NCBI RefSeq assembly: GCF_023227905.1
Contig: NZ_JALOCF010000009.1
Coordinates: forward strand, 1-64,000
Origin: Methylobacter sp.
GTDB taxonomy: Bacteria > Pseudomonadota > Gammaproteobacteria > Methylococcales > Methylomonadaceae
Direction of reading: 5' to 3'
DNA length: 64,000 bases
Notes under the pieces: model-generated
The model's database searches: none
Seen by the model: only the letters and a program-made list of their open reading frames with translations
Told to the model about the DNA's origin: nothing
Made by a program: the position numbers and the translations under genes
Shown here: piece after piece, positions 53,755-61,773 of the stretch
How the letters are laid out: the number at the start of each line of letters is the position of its first letter
Numbering within the stretch: position 1 is the first letter of the stretch

Positions 53755-54131
53755 AGACTGTGAAAGTATTATCCAAATCAGGCTGAAAGAATTATTCACC
53801 ACAAAGAACACGGAGAACACAGAGTTAATGCAATATAAAACTCCGTGTTCTCTGTGTCCTCCGTGGTTAATCTCTTAAACAGCACCGTAGGGTACGCATC
53901 GCGTACCTTTTTGGAATTTAATTCAGCGGAAAATGTTGAAAATGGTACGCAATGCGTACCCTACCGGGCTAAACCACAGGGATGTGGTGGCCGCGATTGC
54001 TCCAGGCAATCTTGCGGCATTTCCTCCCTCCCTGGAGGTCAATGCAGATTTTGCCTGGAGCAAAAATCTGTCCATGCAAGTCGTCTGTGTTCTCCGTGTT
54101 GAGTCTCTTAAACAGAATACTTTCACAGTCT
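53755..54131. mobile_element. Block bounded by 16-base perfect inverted repeats (MITE-like)
   Basis: AGACTGTGAAAGTATT (53755-53770) and AATACTTTCACAGTCT (54116-54131) are exact reverse complements and bracket 377 bases. Inside are a long fold-back with about 30-base arms (53794-53826 and 53839-53870), GTAGGGTACGCATCGCGTACC against GGTACGCAATGCGTACCCTAC (53887-53907, 53944-53964) and a REP copy. No transposase is encoded. This looks like a nonautonomous or composite element; I saw no target-site duplication. Confidence 0.55.
53973..54079. repeat. REP-like palindromic repeat, copy D
   Basis: Begins CCACAGGGATGTGG, continues through TGCTCCAGGCAATCTTGCGG and ends with CAGATTTTGC / GCAAAAATCTG / TCCATGCA. 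The first half matches copy C and the second half matches copies A and B. Confidence 0.75.
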
Positions 54132-54177
54132 AAGACGCTTTACGGCCCTATCAATGCTGAGGGATTTAAAGATCCTT

Positions 54178-54834
54178 TCAGGTCTGCGGGGAAAATCCGG
54201 AGCCTGCCTGACCCGCAACCGATAGCAATGTCGCTACATTATGCGCATTAAATTTCTTCATTAATGTGGCGCGATGCGTTTCTACTGTCTTTATACTGAT
54301 ACAAAGACTATTGGCGATTTCCTTATTCTTGTAACCTGCGGCTATCAGTTTCAGCAACTGTGCTTCCCTGTAAGTCAGGTTACAGCTTAATCTGTTGTCG
54401 ATAGGTTCTTTTTCCGCTTCAACATAGCTATGGATAATCTTTGGCAGGATGTCCGCGCAAACGTAATACTGGCCTGCTACGATATTTTTTATGGCTTCAA
54501 CCAATTGCGGCAATGTTGTGCCTTTGAGTATATAACCGTCGGCACCGGCGCGAAATGCAGCGTAAATATTTTCTTCGGTATCTTTGAGCGTAAAGATCAG
54601 GATTTTAGTTGTCTGCCAGCGCCTTTTTATTTCTTGTATGACTTCTACGCCGTATCTTTTCGGCATCATCATGTCCAATAAAACCAGCTTTGGCGGGGTT
54701 TGCCAAACCTGATGAAAAAGCGCGGCAGGGGCGGAAGCTTGAAAAACGACAGTAAAACCGGGTTCTTTGGATAATAGGATACAGAGCCCCTCCCTGATAA
54801 TGGGTTCGCTCTCGATTATCGCAATCTTGTACAT
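54178..54834 (-). CDS. NarL/LuxR-family response regulator
   Basis: A two-domain regulator of 218 residues. The receiver has phosphoacceptor Asp54 in LVLLDMMMPKR, Thr in IFTLKD and Lys in YILKGT. The usual acidic pair near residue 8 is replaced by Glu-Ser (AIIESEPIIREGL), so phosphorylation chemistry may be altered. The output domain is LuxR helix-turn-helix (LTYREAQLLKLIAAGYKNKE, SIKTVETHRATLMKKF). ATG 54834 has GGAGG upstream. No sensor kinase adjoins it. It sits between the two oxidase loci and is the nearest candidate regulator. Confidence 0.93.
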   Translation of the reverse strand: MYKIAIIESEPIIREGLCILLSKEPGFTVVFQASAPAALFHQVWQTPPKLVLLDMMMPKRYGVEVIQEIKRRWQTTKILIFTLKDTEENIYAAFRAGADGYILKGTTLPQLVEAIKNIVAGQYYVCADILPKIIHSYVEAEKEPIDNRLSCNLTYREAQLLKLIAAGYKNKEIANSLCISIKTVETHRATLMKKFNAHNVATLLSVAGQAGSGFSPQT

Positions 54835-54896
54835 ATTGATCCTCCAAAATATCACTTAATGTTTTTAACGGGCTGCTGCCCTCGCGCTTTTTAAAA

Positions 54897-54923
54897 CACA
54901 AATTTTGGTTGATCAAAATTGTG
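54897..54923. promoter_or_regulatory. Imperfect palindrome upstream of the response regulator gene
   Basis: CACAAATTTTG-GTTGAT-CAAAATTGTG, with one extra A in the left arm, lies 63-89 bases before the ATG. It could be an operator, perhaps for autoregulation. The arms are AT-rich, so chance is not excluded. Confidence 0.4.
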
Positions 54924-55157
54924 CGCCGGGAAGATGACCATGTTCGGAATTAAGAGTTATTTAAGGCAAGGCGGACTAAAATTTGTCCATGTCATAAACG
55001 GCTACAATATAGGTTCTACGACAGTTACAAGCTATATGGCGGCAGTTACCCTGCTGGTTCTATGGTAGCGTTGGGCGTGTGTCAAAGAAATAAGTACCAG
55101 TACTAGGGTGGTATCGAAACGCTATGATGACGAGGTGATTTACCGGCTTATTCAAGC
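54924..55157. other. Intergenic region between the response regulator and SCO/cytochrome genes
   Basis: No gene, repeat or RNA structure that I can support. With the flanking palindrome and terminator it makes a 427-base gap between two minus-strand genes. Confidence 0.5.
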
Positions 55158-55191
55158 AAAAAAACCTGCTCGAAGTGTCTCCGAGCAGGTT
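55158..55191 (-). terminator. Rho-independent terminator of the SCO/cytochrome gene
   Basis: On the minus strand AACCTGCTCG-GAGACACTT-CGAGCAGGTT is followed by a run of seven T. It lies 71 bases after the SCO-cytochrome stop and should end the oxidase transcript from the right. Confidence 0.92.
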
Positions 55192-55261
55192 CAGATAGCT
55201 CATCCTTTTGGAATGTTGTACTTACAGCTGCCGATAAACCGGCATCGACCGTTTGGATGGG

Positions 55262-56209
55262 TCAGTTCGTCTGGACATAGGCTTCCATATAATTGATCAG
55301 CGCTTCTATTTCGGCGTCGGTTAATCTAAGGTTCGGCATCGAAAGCTTCCGGTAGCGATTAAAAAGTTCGGTGGCGACAGGGTCTTTTTCCTCCAGCATT
55401 CGATCCGGCATTTTTAGCCAGCGAGCCAGCCATGCTCTATCACGCCGCTGGGTCACCCCTTGCAGCCCAGGCCCCAAGCCATCGGCTGCACCCAGACTGT
55501 GGCAGGAATCGCAGCGGGAGCGGAACAGGTCTTCGCCCTTGCTGATCCTAGGTATTTTTTGTGCCTGTGCATAACCGGCGAGTTCTGCTTTTTGATCCGC
55601 CTTGGCATGACTCAAAGACCGGCCCAATAGCCAAGCCAAAACCTTGGGTTCGTCGAAAGGAGAGCGTTTTATCCATTGCCCCGTGCTTTCATTGCCTACG
55701 AGAAAACTGGTGTTATGTTCGCCGAGTTTATTGGCTTCGATACCGTCTCTGAATAAGCCCAATTTTTTTCGCAAAAGAGTGGTATCCGCTTTGGGTCCCG
55801 TCAGAAAGCTCCAGCCGGAACCGGAACCAATCTTGAACCTTTCGGCATATTCTTTAAGTACTTTGGGCGTATCGTGCTCCGGATCAATACTGATCGAGTA
55901 AAAGAAAATATCTTTTCCCATACGATCAGCCAACAGCTTGTACACTTGGCGCAAACTAGCCGTCTCGGTCGGGCAAGTATCGCCACAGTGCGTATAAATA
56001 AAGTTAATGGCGACGACTTTATCTTTGATCATGTCATCATAAAAGCGCACCGTTTTGCCATCTTGATTGACTAATTCGACATTAGGAAAATATTTTTCTC
56101 CCCAAGGGGCCCCCTTGGGAGCGGCCCAAACCGGGCTGCCTCCAAGCGTTAGCATAGCGACTATGAATACAAGCCTCTTCAAATAACCAAGGGCGCTATG
56201 CGTTGTCAT
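55262..56209 (-). CDS. SCO1/SenC copper chaperone fused to cytochrome c
   Basis: A 315-residue secreted protein (signal cleavage near VWA-AP). The first half is an SCO thioredoxin-fold domain with copper motif CGDTCPTE (CxxxC, about residue 76) and a distal His in LGEHNTSFLV. The second half has a monohaem cytochrome c domain (CDSCHSLG, about residue 233; Met in SMPNLRLTD). SCO proteins deliver copper to oxidases, so a role in loading the neighbouring multicopper oxidase is an inference. It follows that gene by 21 bases and has perfect AGGAGG. Confidence 0.92.
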   Translation of the reverse strand: MTTHSALGYLKRLVFIVAMLTLGGSPVWAAPKGAPWGEKYFPNVELVNQDGKTVRFYDDMIKDKVVAINFIYTHCGDTCPTETASLRQVYKLLADRMGKDIFFYSISIDPEHDTPKVLKEYAERFKIGSGSGWSFLTGPKADTTLLRKKLGLFRDGIEANKLGEHNTSFLVGNESTGQWIKRSPFDEPKVLAWLLGRSLSHAKADQKAELAGYAQAQKIPRISKGEDLFRSRCDSCHSLGAADGLGPGLQGVTQRRDRAWLARWLKMPDRMLEEKDPVATELFNRYRKLSMPNLRLTDAEIEALINYMEAYVQTN

Positions 56210-56230
56210 CGTTGTCCTCCTGTGCCCTGA

Positions 56231-58789
56231 CTATTGAGGTAAAACAAACGATTTCTTTGCATCCAGATCACCGGTTTTAGCGGTCGGTAAATAAACGCTG
56301 GGATCGTATTGAACACCATCCCAGTCCGGCATGGGTGTAGGTATGGCTAACGTTTGACCGGGATTCTGAACATCCCACCGCAACAACATCGCCTTATCCT
56401 CATGCTGGGTATTGTGGCAATGTTCGACATAAGTTCCGGCAAACTCCCTGAAGCGGATAGCAACATCAACACTGGCGGTACTGTCCGGCAGTCCCCCGAT
56501 CCGGTACACATCTTTACGCGCATATTTTTCCCAAGGCGGCGGCGCCTTGCCGCCACGGTAAAGAATTTGCCCTTCTTCAAAGTGAATATGCACCGGATGG
56601 CTCGAACCTTGATTATTAAGCTTGATATGCCATATCTCGGTTTTGCCGGTGCCGGGAGCCGCTGAAACCCGGTGCGGATCCGCAGCTAAGCCGTCGCCGC
56701 CATCGGTTTTGATGGTCCATGGCACTAGATCCGTGCCATTGGACCTGCCGAATACGAAGGTTCTTTGCACCGCGGCTTGCAGTTCCTGGGTCGTCGGTTT
56801 ATTCAATGGGATCATCTGTTTCTTGCCTTCCGCATAATCCGCCGGGTTCATGCTCAAATCGGTACCTGAGTAATTCTGGACCCGGAACTCAAGGAACTTG
56901 CCGACACCCGGATCGCCGTTTTTGCCATCCGCCCTGTATTTCCCGCTGAGCACATCGGTCAAGACAATGACTTTTTTCGGGCCTCTGCCGTCTACATGCT
57001 CCAGCAAATTAACCAGGTACAATTTTTTGCCTGCCATGCCCTTAAAATCGACGATCATATCGTAGCGTTCGGCAATGCCTTGCTCAGGCCAAGCCCCTTG
57101 GGCAGAGGCTGAATTGGGGAACTTTACGGCGTGCTGCATGAGGTTGCCGTCGTTAGCGATCATGTAGGATGGGACGACCTTGCCGGCTTCATCGACGATA
57201 GCGATCTTGAACCAACGCGAGACACTGCCGTTCAAAATGCGCAGACGATAGCGGCGGGCGCGAACGTCGACATAAGGCTTGTAAATCCAGTTGACGGTAA
57301 TGCGGTCGCCCAGGTAGCCATCGGTGTTAAAGATATTGAATTTAAGCTGGCCGTTATTATCCCAGGCCTTGTCGGCAACCAGCAGATTCATATCATAATC
57401 GCGGTTTCCCCAATCGAGTCCCGAACCGCTAGGTAAACAAAGATTCACGTTGTAAGGGCTAGGGTGGGCAGGGTCAGGGTCGGCGTATTGGCAACCGTAA
57501 CCCGGCTTGGAAGGATCGCCGCTGGCTTCCTTCATATCCTTAGGCTCCCTGCCACGATCCAGGGCACTGTAATAGTTCATCATGGCAGCGTTGCCTTTAT
57601 AGACATTCTGCGCAGTGTAATCCAGCATGTGGTCGTGAAACCAATGGGTACTCATGGTTTCGTGCCAGTCGCCGGGAACGTAGGCGATATCGCCGTTACC
57701 GTCAGGCGCGCCGGTCTTCATGTCTGTAGCTCCGGTATTAATGCTGTCATGTCCCGCTAGAATCATCGGCCAGTGGTAATCATAAAACTGGCCAGGATAA
57801 AAGTAGGCATGCATATAGCCGTCGCTTTCGGCCGGGTTATGACCGTTATGCTCGTGGGTAGTGATAGTGTTCTTGCCAAAACCGTTGTTGGCCGCCACAT
57901 CGATCGGCAGGGCGTTGTAATGGCGGAACAGAATGGATTCCCCATAACGCGCCATCAGCAGTTTGGGGGGCAGTGTGCCGTCAAACGTCCACACGGAATT
58001 GGCATCCTGGATAGGCAAATTAGGATGCATCTTTATTGCTATTCCCGCTGTGGTGCCGTCAGGCAGATAGTAAAGTCCGCCGGGGCCGAATTCTCCCTCT
58101 TTGTACTCATGCAGTTGGTGCTTGTCGCGAAGACCGCCATTAACACGCGATCCGGCCATCGCCGATTGAAAATAGGCCTGTGCCGGGAACTCATCCCAGC
58201 GTTGATGGGCAAACCATTCGCCGCCTGGACGGCCGTCGGCGGTTGTCGGCGTCTCAGGCGTTAACCCGACGCAAGTCCGCACTTTAGTGTCCCAAAGATT
58301 AGGCAGCGCCTGGTCAGCTGTACGAGTGGGAACAGAATAAAGGTCTTCATGAAGAAAGTCGTCCAGTGCCGGACCGTCCGGTGCGCTCTGGCAATCAGTA
58401 GGTTCCGGCAATGCTGAGATTGTTGATGAAGATGAGCTGGACATGTTCTTAAGCCCGAATTCTTCAAACATCAACATCTTGGCGGTAAAAGCTGTCGCAC
58501 ACGAACCATTAATACACAGCGGGCTGGGTTCGGGAGTAAAGAGTCCGGTTATCGGATCCACAGTCGCGGTCGGGATGTTGAATGCCGCATGAGCCTTGTT
58601 CGTGCCGCCGAAAAGGCAGAACAGAATTGCGGCCAGGAGAATCGGGTTATTGAGTAAAAAGTTACGTTGACCAATGCCTGTGGTCAGGTCGGGTTTGAAT
58701 GAACAGCACCGTCGCTGAACGACGTTGACTCGCCTCATACCGCAGGCCACAGTCTTTTCTGGTCGGTTTTCATGTGTTTTCTTAAACAT
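56231..58789 (-). CDS. Secreted multicopper oxidase
   Basis: An 852-residue three-domain cupredoxin oxidase. Copper motifs in order: HEHNGHN (about 312), HWFHDHM (about 382), HPVHIHFEEG (about 729) and HCHNTQHEDKAML (about 788-800, including the type 1 Cys and Met ligands). A hydrophobic segment (LLAAILFCLFGGTNKAHA) near residue 50-68 follows an unusually long, basic n-region, so a shorter start is possible, but GAGGTG lies 6 bases before the annotated ATG. It could oxidise Mn(II), Cu(I) or phenolics. Gene order Ig-like protein, oxidase, SCO suggests one operon. Confidence 0.92.
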   Translation of the reverse strand: MFKKTHENRPEKTVACGMRRVNVVQRRCCSFKPDLTTGIGQRNFLLNNPILLAAILFCLFGGTNKAHAAFNIPTATVDPITGLFTPEPSPLCINGSCATAFTAKMLMFEEFGLKNMSSSSSSTISALPEPTDCQSAPDGPALDDFLHEDLYSVPTRTADQALPNLWDTKVRTCVGLTPETPTTADGRPGGEWFAHQRWDEFPAQAYFQSAMAGSRVNGGLRDKHQLHEYKEGEFGPGGLYYLPDGTTAGIAIKMHPNLPIQDANSVWTFDGTLPPKLLMARYGESILFRHYNALPIDVAANNGFGKNTITTHEHNGHNPAESDGYMHAYFYPGQFYDYHWPMILAGHDSINTGATDMKTGAPDGNGDIAYVPGDWHETMSTHWFHDHMLDYTAQNVYKGNAAMMNYYSALDRGREPKDMKEASGDPSKPGYGCQYADPDPAHPSPYNVNLCLPSGSGLDWGNRDYDMNLLVADKAWDNNGQLKFNIFNTDGYLGDRITVNWIYKPYVDVRARRYRLRILNGSVSRWFKIAIVDEAGKVVPSYMIANDGNLMQHAVKFPNSASAQGAWPEQGIAERYDMIVDFKGMAGKKLYLVNLLEHVDGRGPKKVIVLTDVLSGKYRADGKNGDPGVGKFLEFRVQNYSGTDLSMNPADYAEGKKQMIPLNKPTTQELQAAVQRTFVFGRSNGTDLVPWTIKTDGGDGLAADPHRVSAAPGTGKTEIWHIKLNNQGSSHPVHIHFEEGQILYRGGKAPPPWEKYARKDVYRIGGLPDSTASVDVAIRFREFAGTYVEHCHNTQHEDKAMLLRWDVQNPGQTLAIPTPMPDWDGVQYDPSVYLPTAKTGDLDAKKSFVLPQ

Positions 58790-58819
58790 GATACACCTCG
58801 GTTTTTATACTTTAGACAG

Positions 58820-58845
58820 GCACCGGTTCTTTGCGGAACCGGTGC
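58820..58845. terminator. Stem-loop between the Ig-like protein and oxidase genes
   Basis: GCACCGGTTC pairs exactly with GAACCGGTGC around a six-base loop. The T-run follows on the plus strand, not on the minus strand where the genes read, so it is better read as an RNA-stability or attenuation hairpin between the two genes than as a full terminator. Confidence 0.5.
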
Positions 58846-58870
58846 TTTGTTTTTCAATGCATTCACGTAT

Positions 58871-61150
58871 TTACTTGAGGTTAACGGCTATATTGGCCCT
58901 CGTAGCGCCTGTCGCTGATGACCGCAAGCTGATCGGCGTTTTGCAGGCAGGCCCCGGTTTTGCCCTGAAATCCCACGCACCGGCGGCTACAGGAACTGCG
59001 GCGCCCAGCTTATTAGTATTCAAGTCGGCCGGCACTGAGGCTGTCAGGTACAACTGGATGTTGTTGTTACTTTGCACCGTGCTGGTTCCAGAGACACGCC
59101 ATTCGCCCGAAGTGGCATTGATGATCTTGCACAGCGATGTGGTTACCTGGATATTTTCAGTATTAACAATGGTCACGGTAACATGCGCAGATGGCGAAAC
59201 CTGGCCGTTGTCATTGGCTACCGTGTAATCGAAGCCGAAAGTGCCCGCCGTCGCTCCGGCCGTGTAAGCCACCTTGCCGGTTGCATCGACAGTTGGCGCG
59301 ACAGCGGTTCCGGTGACGTTAGACACTAATACCGATGCAGGATTCAGCGTACCGCCGTTGCCCGAGTCGTTGGTTAGCACGTCGATCACTGTCGACTGGT
59401 TGACAGCCACATTGACCGGGCCATCGGGATTAACAATCGGCGCAGGCCCTGCTGCGGACGGTGAGACCGTGACGGTTACCGTTGCTGCATTGGACTGGCC
59501 GACGCTGTTGGTGGCGGTATATTGGAAAGTCACATCGCCGTTCACAGAACCCGGCGTATAAGTGATGACTGCACCATTAACGGTCGCCGAGCCGGAGCCG
59601 GCCGGTATCGCTGCGCCAATCAATTGCACCGATGTGATGGGGGCAGCCGGATTCGCGACATCATTAGCCGTAACCGGAATATCTACTGCCGCACCTCCCG
59701 CTTCAACTGCTGCGGCATCATCCAGGGCAAGCGGCACGCCGGGCGCGGATACGGTGCCGCCACCTATGATTATCTGAGGGCGTGCCACAGGGAAGGTTCC
59801 GCTGCCGCCGGCAGTCGATTTAACGGTAACGGTATCCGGCGGTGTGACGACACCGGTCGCTGTTAATACCATTTCCGCAGGGTCGTTAGCGTTATTGTTT
59901 GACGCGGCTGTTCCGCTGTAGCCCTCCAGCGCAAGAGCAGGCGCCTGATCGCCATCGAAGCCCTTGTCGCTGCTGGTCGCAATCACGGTCAGCGTCTGGC
60001 CGGCATAATTCGCCGAAGCCGCCGTTACGACATCGACCGCATGCTTGGTGAAGATGCTGGGCGGGTTGTCGGCGCTGTTGATGACCGACACAGGACCGGG
60101 CAACGCACCTAAAGGATCGACCAGGCCCTGGCTGTAGAATTCCCCAAGCGCGGCGGGACCGAAAGGTATCATTTTGACTGGCGCTATGTTAGTTGCCGCC
60201 GCCGTCAGCGAAGGATCAGGCTGCGAGGGCAGCAGCTTGGTATTGCGGGCATAAACATCAACCTGCGTACCGGCAGCATCGCGTTTGTAGAAGCTGTTGT
60301 AGATATCCAGCGGACTGGGAATTGGATTGGCAACAAAGTCGTGCAGGCGGCCCATCAGGCTGAACTGGTCTGAGCGCAGACACGTACCGGTAGCGCCTTG
60401 GTCACCCAATAAAATAGGGGAGTCGTCGGCACGGACGCCGCAGATCTCGAAATAGTTGGTACCGAAGGGACTGCCGGTGACGAATTCCGTGTCAAGCCCG
60501 TCTGACAGGAATTGAGCGCCATTGAGCGTGACCGGTCCGACCGGAGCCCCAAGACTGTCGGCCCGTTGCAAGAAAGGCCCGACACGGCTGTGGAGCGCGC
60601 CGTTAAAATCGCCGCGCGCGACGCCGACGTCTTCGCTGAAGCGGATGTCGCTATTGCCGGCAGAAACGGCATCAACCGGGAAGGTCTCGACGCCGTAAGG
60701 ATGCGTCACGGTGTAAATGCCGGCTTCTGGAACGCCCGCAAACAAGCGGATGCGGGTGAATACTACCTGATCGCCTGGGACCACAGGGCCTATGGAGAAA
60801 GCCGCTTCCAGCGCCAAAACCAGGGTGGCGCGCTTGCCGCCTGGCATATCCAGCAAGGACGTGGCATTAAAGTAAAAAGCCTCGTCAGGGAAATTGTTCG
60901 GGAAGCTATAAGGCGGATCGGGCAAGCCTGGCCCGACCAGCAAACAGGCGTTTTGCTGAGCCGCACCAGGGTCGCTGGCGTTGGGCAAGCATAAATCGAG
61001 GACGGTTCCGTTCAGGTCCTGATACCAGTTTGGAAAACCGTGTCCCGCTGGGGAAGGTAAATTAGTTGGCCCGACTCGTGCCAGATCGGCATTTGCGGAC
61101 AAGCTCAACGCAGTAAGCGCTACTGCAACTAGTGTATGTTTGGTTTTCAT
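58871..61150 (-). CDS. Large secreted protein with two Ig/cadherin-like domains
   Basis: 759 residues with a signal peptide (MKTKHTLVAVALTALSLSANA). The N-terminal 470 residues form a region I do not recognise; it has Cys pairs in LDLCLPNASD/QNACLLVGP and EICGVRAD/GTCLRSDQF. Residues about 480-650 hold two tandem bacterial Ig/cadherin-like modules (VDIPVTANDVANPAAPIT; STVIDVLTNDSGNGG), as in surface adhesins. The C-terminus is a small domain with three Cys (TTSLCKIINATSGEW). GAGGTGATC precedes the ATG. It is first in the operon with the oxidase and may be a surface scaffold. Confidence 0.88.
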   Translation of the reverse strand: MKTKHTLVAVALTALSLSANADLARVGPTNLPSPAGHGFPNWYQDLNGTVLDLCLPNASDPGAAQQNACLLVGPGLPDPPYSFPNNFPDEAFYFNATSLLDMPGGKRATLVLALEAAFSIGPVVPGDQVVFTRIRLFAGVPEAGIYTVTHPYGVETFPVDAVSAGNSDIRFSEDVGVARGDFNGALHSRVGPFLQRADSLGAPVGPVTLNGAQFLSDGLDTEFVTGSPFGTNYFEICGVRADDSPILLGDQGATGTCLRSDQFSLMGRLHDFVANPIPSPLDIYNSFYKRDAAGTQVDVYARNTKLLPSQPDPSLTAAATNIAPVKMIPFGPAALGEFYSQGLVDPLGALPGPVSVINSADNPPSIFTKHAVDVVTAASANYAGQTLTVIATSSDKGFDGDQAPALALEGYSGTAASNNNANDPAEMVLTATGVVTPPDTVTVKSTAGGSGTFPVARPQIIIGGGTVSAPGVPLALDDAAAVEAGGAAVDIPVTANDVANPAAPITSVQLIGAAIPAGSGSATVNGAVITYTPGSVNGDVTFQYTATNSVGQSNAATVTVTVSPSAAGPAPIVNPDGPVNVAVNQSTVIDVLTNDSGNGGTLNPASVLVSNVTGTAVAPTVDATGKVAYTAGATAGTFGFDYTVANDNGQVSPSAHVTVTIVNTENIQVTTSLCKIINATSGEWRVSGTSTVQSNNNIQLYLTASVPADLNTNKLGAAVPVAAGAWDFRAKPGPACKTPISLRSSATGATRANIAVNLK

Positions 61151-61657
61151 AGGATCACCTCACTATCTTTTGCCAAAGAGCCAAAGACCGATGTATTTTG
61201 ATATTGACATTCTTAAACATCGAAAAACATCGAACCTTGATTTGCATCCATGCCCGAGATTGGATAGACAGTCCGACTGTCCTGCTTGAAGACTACCGTT
61301 CAACGTCTCCTCCTGTCTGGAGACAAGGCGAACAATATTGACTCCGGTCTGGATGATTACTCCGTTGAAAGTAATGTATAGGAAAGCTAAAAAAGTAAAC
61401 TCGGGTAAAACCCTGATTCAAGCTCAGGTGTTAACCTGATTTTTATCGGATGTAACGGCCGAAATCAGGCGTTATACGTAAAAGAACGTGCTGTTTGCAG
61501 GGAATTGAAATAACAATGGAATAGTAGGGCAGTTGCCGAGGCGATGCGGGGCTATTGTCGAGAGCCAGAAAATGGAGGTATAAAACCGAAATTTGAAGCC
61601 GGATGAGGCTGGATTTGATTGGGAATAACTTTTCTTGTCTAAACCGCAGTTTTAGGC
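61151..61657. other. Non-coding upstream region of the Ig-like/oxidase operon
   Basis: About 500 bases with no supported gene. It contains two TCAGG-N6-CCTGA-type palindromes (next entry) and ends at small-RNA copy 3. A promoter must lie here; no -10/-35 pair is convincing. Confidence 0.6.
61401..61439. promoter_or_regulatory. Two TCAGG-N6-CCTGA palindromes upstream of the Ig-like/oxidase operon
   Basis: Site 1 (61401-61416) is TCGGGTAAAACCCTGA; site 2 (61424-61439) is TCAGGTGTTAACCTGA. Their centres are 23 bases apart, about two helical turns. Site 1 read on the minus strand matches the giant-oxidase site at 15 of 16 positions. They lie 251-289 bases before the Ig-like start codon. Confidence 0.6.
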
Positions 61658-61738
61658 AAAAAAAATGCGGCCGGTGAGGCCGCATTAGAGAAGGATATAA
61701 ACTCTGAATTCCAAGGAGGAATTTGCATCTCAAGAGTT
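61658..61738 (-). ncRNA. Candidate anti-Shine-Dalgarno small RNA, copy 3
   Basis: The clearest copy. On the minus strand: outer stem AACUCU/AGAGUU, inner perfect hairpin AAUUCC-UCCUU-GGAAUU (so CCUCCUU is the exact 16S anti-Shine-Dalgarno sequence), AU-rich linker, terminator AAUGCGGCC-UCACC-GGCCGCAUU and eight U. TATAAT at 61742-61747 puts the start at about 61738 and the length near 81 nt. It lies downstream of ntrC on the same strand and upstream of the Ig-like operon. Confidence 0.75.
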
Positions 61739-61773
61739 GATATTATATTAGCGATAAATGATGGGTAGGGGAA

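Larger units (their letters stand above)
53649..54177. other. 529-base gap holding a repeat mosaic
   Basis: No coding frame is convincing. The gap is mostly the repeat block described in the next entries (53755-54131). The first 100 bases after the giant oxidase gene show no clear terminator. Confidence 0.6.

Noticed and set aside
47819..54079. Possible CRISPR array from regularly recurring palindromes
   Set aside because: Copies are few, spaced irregularly over kilobases, and lack uniform spacers; no cas genes are present.
55108..55296. 62-codon plus-strand frame near 55.1 kb
   Set aside because: It spans the terminator of the SCO gene and overlaps its antisense; no coding signal.
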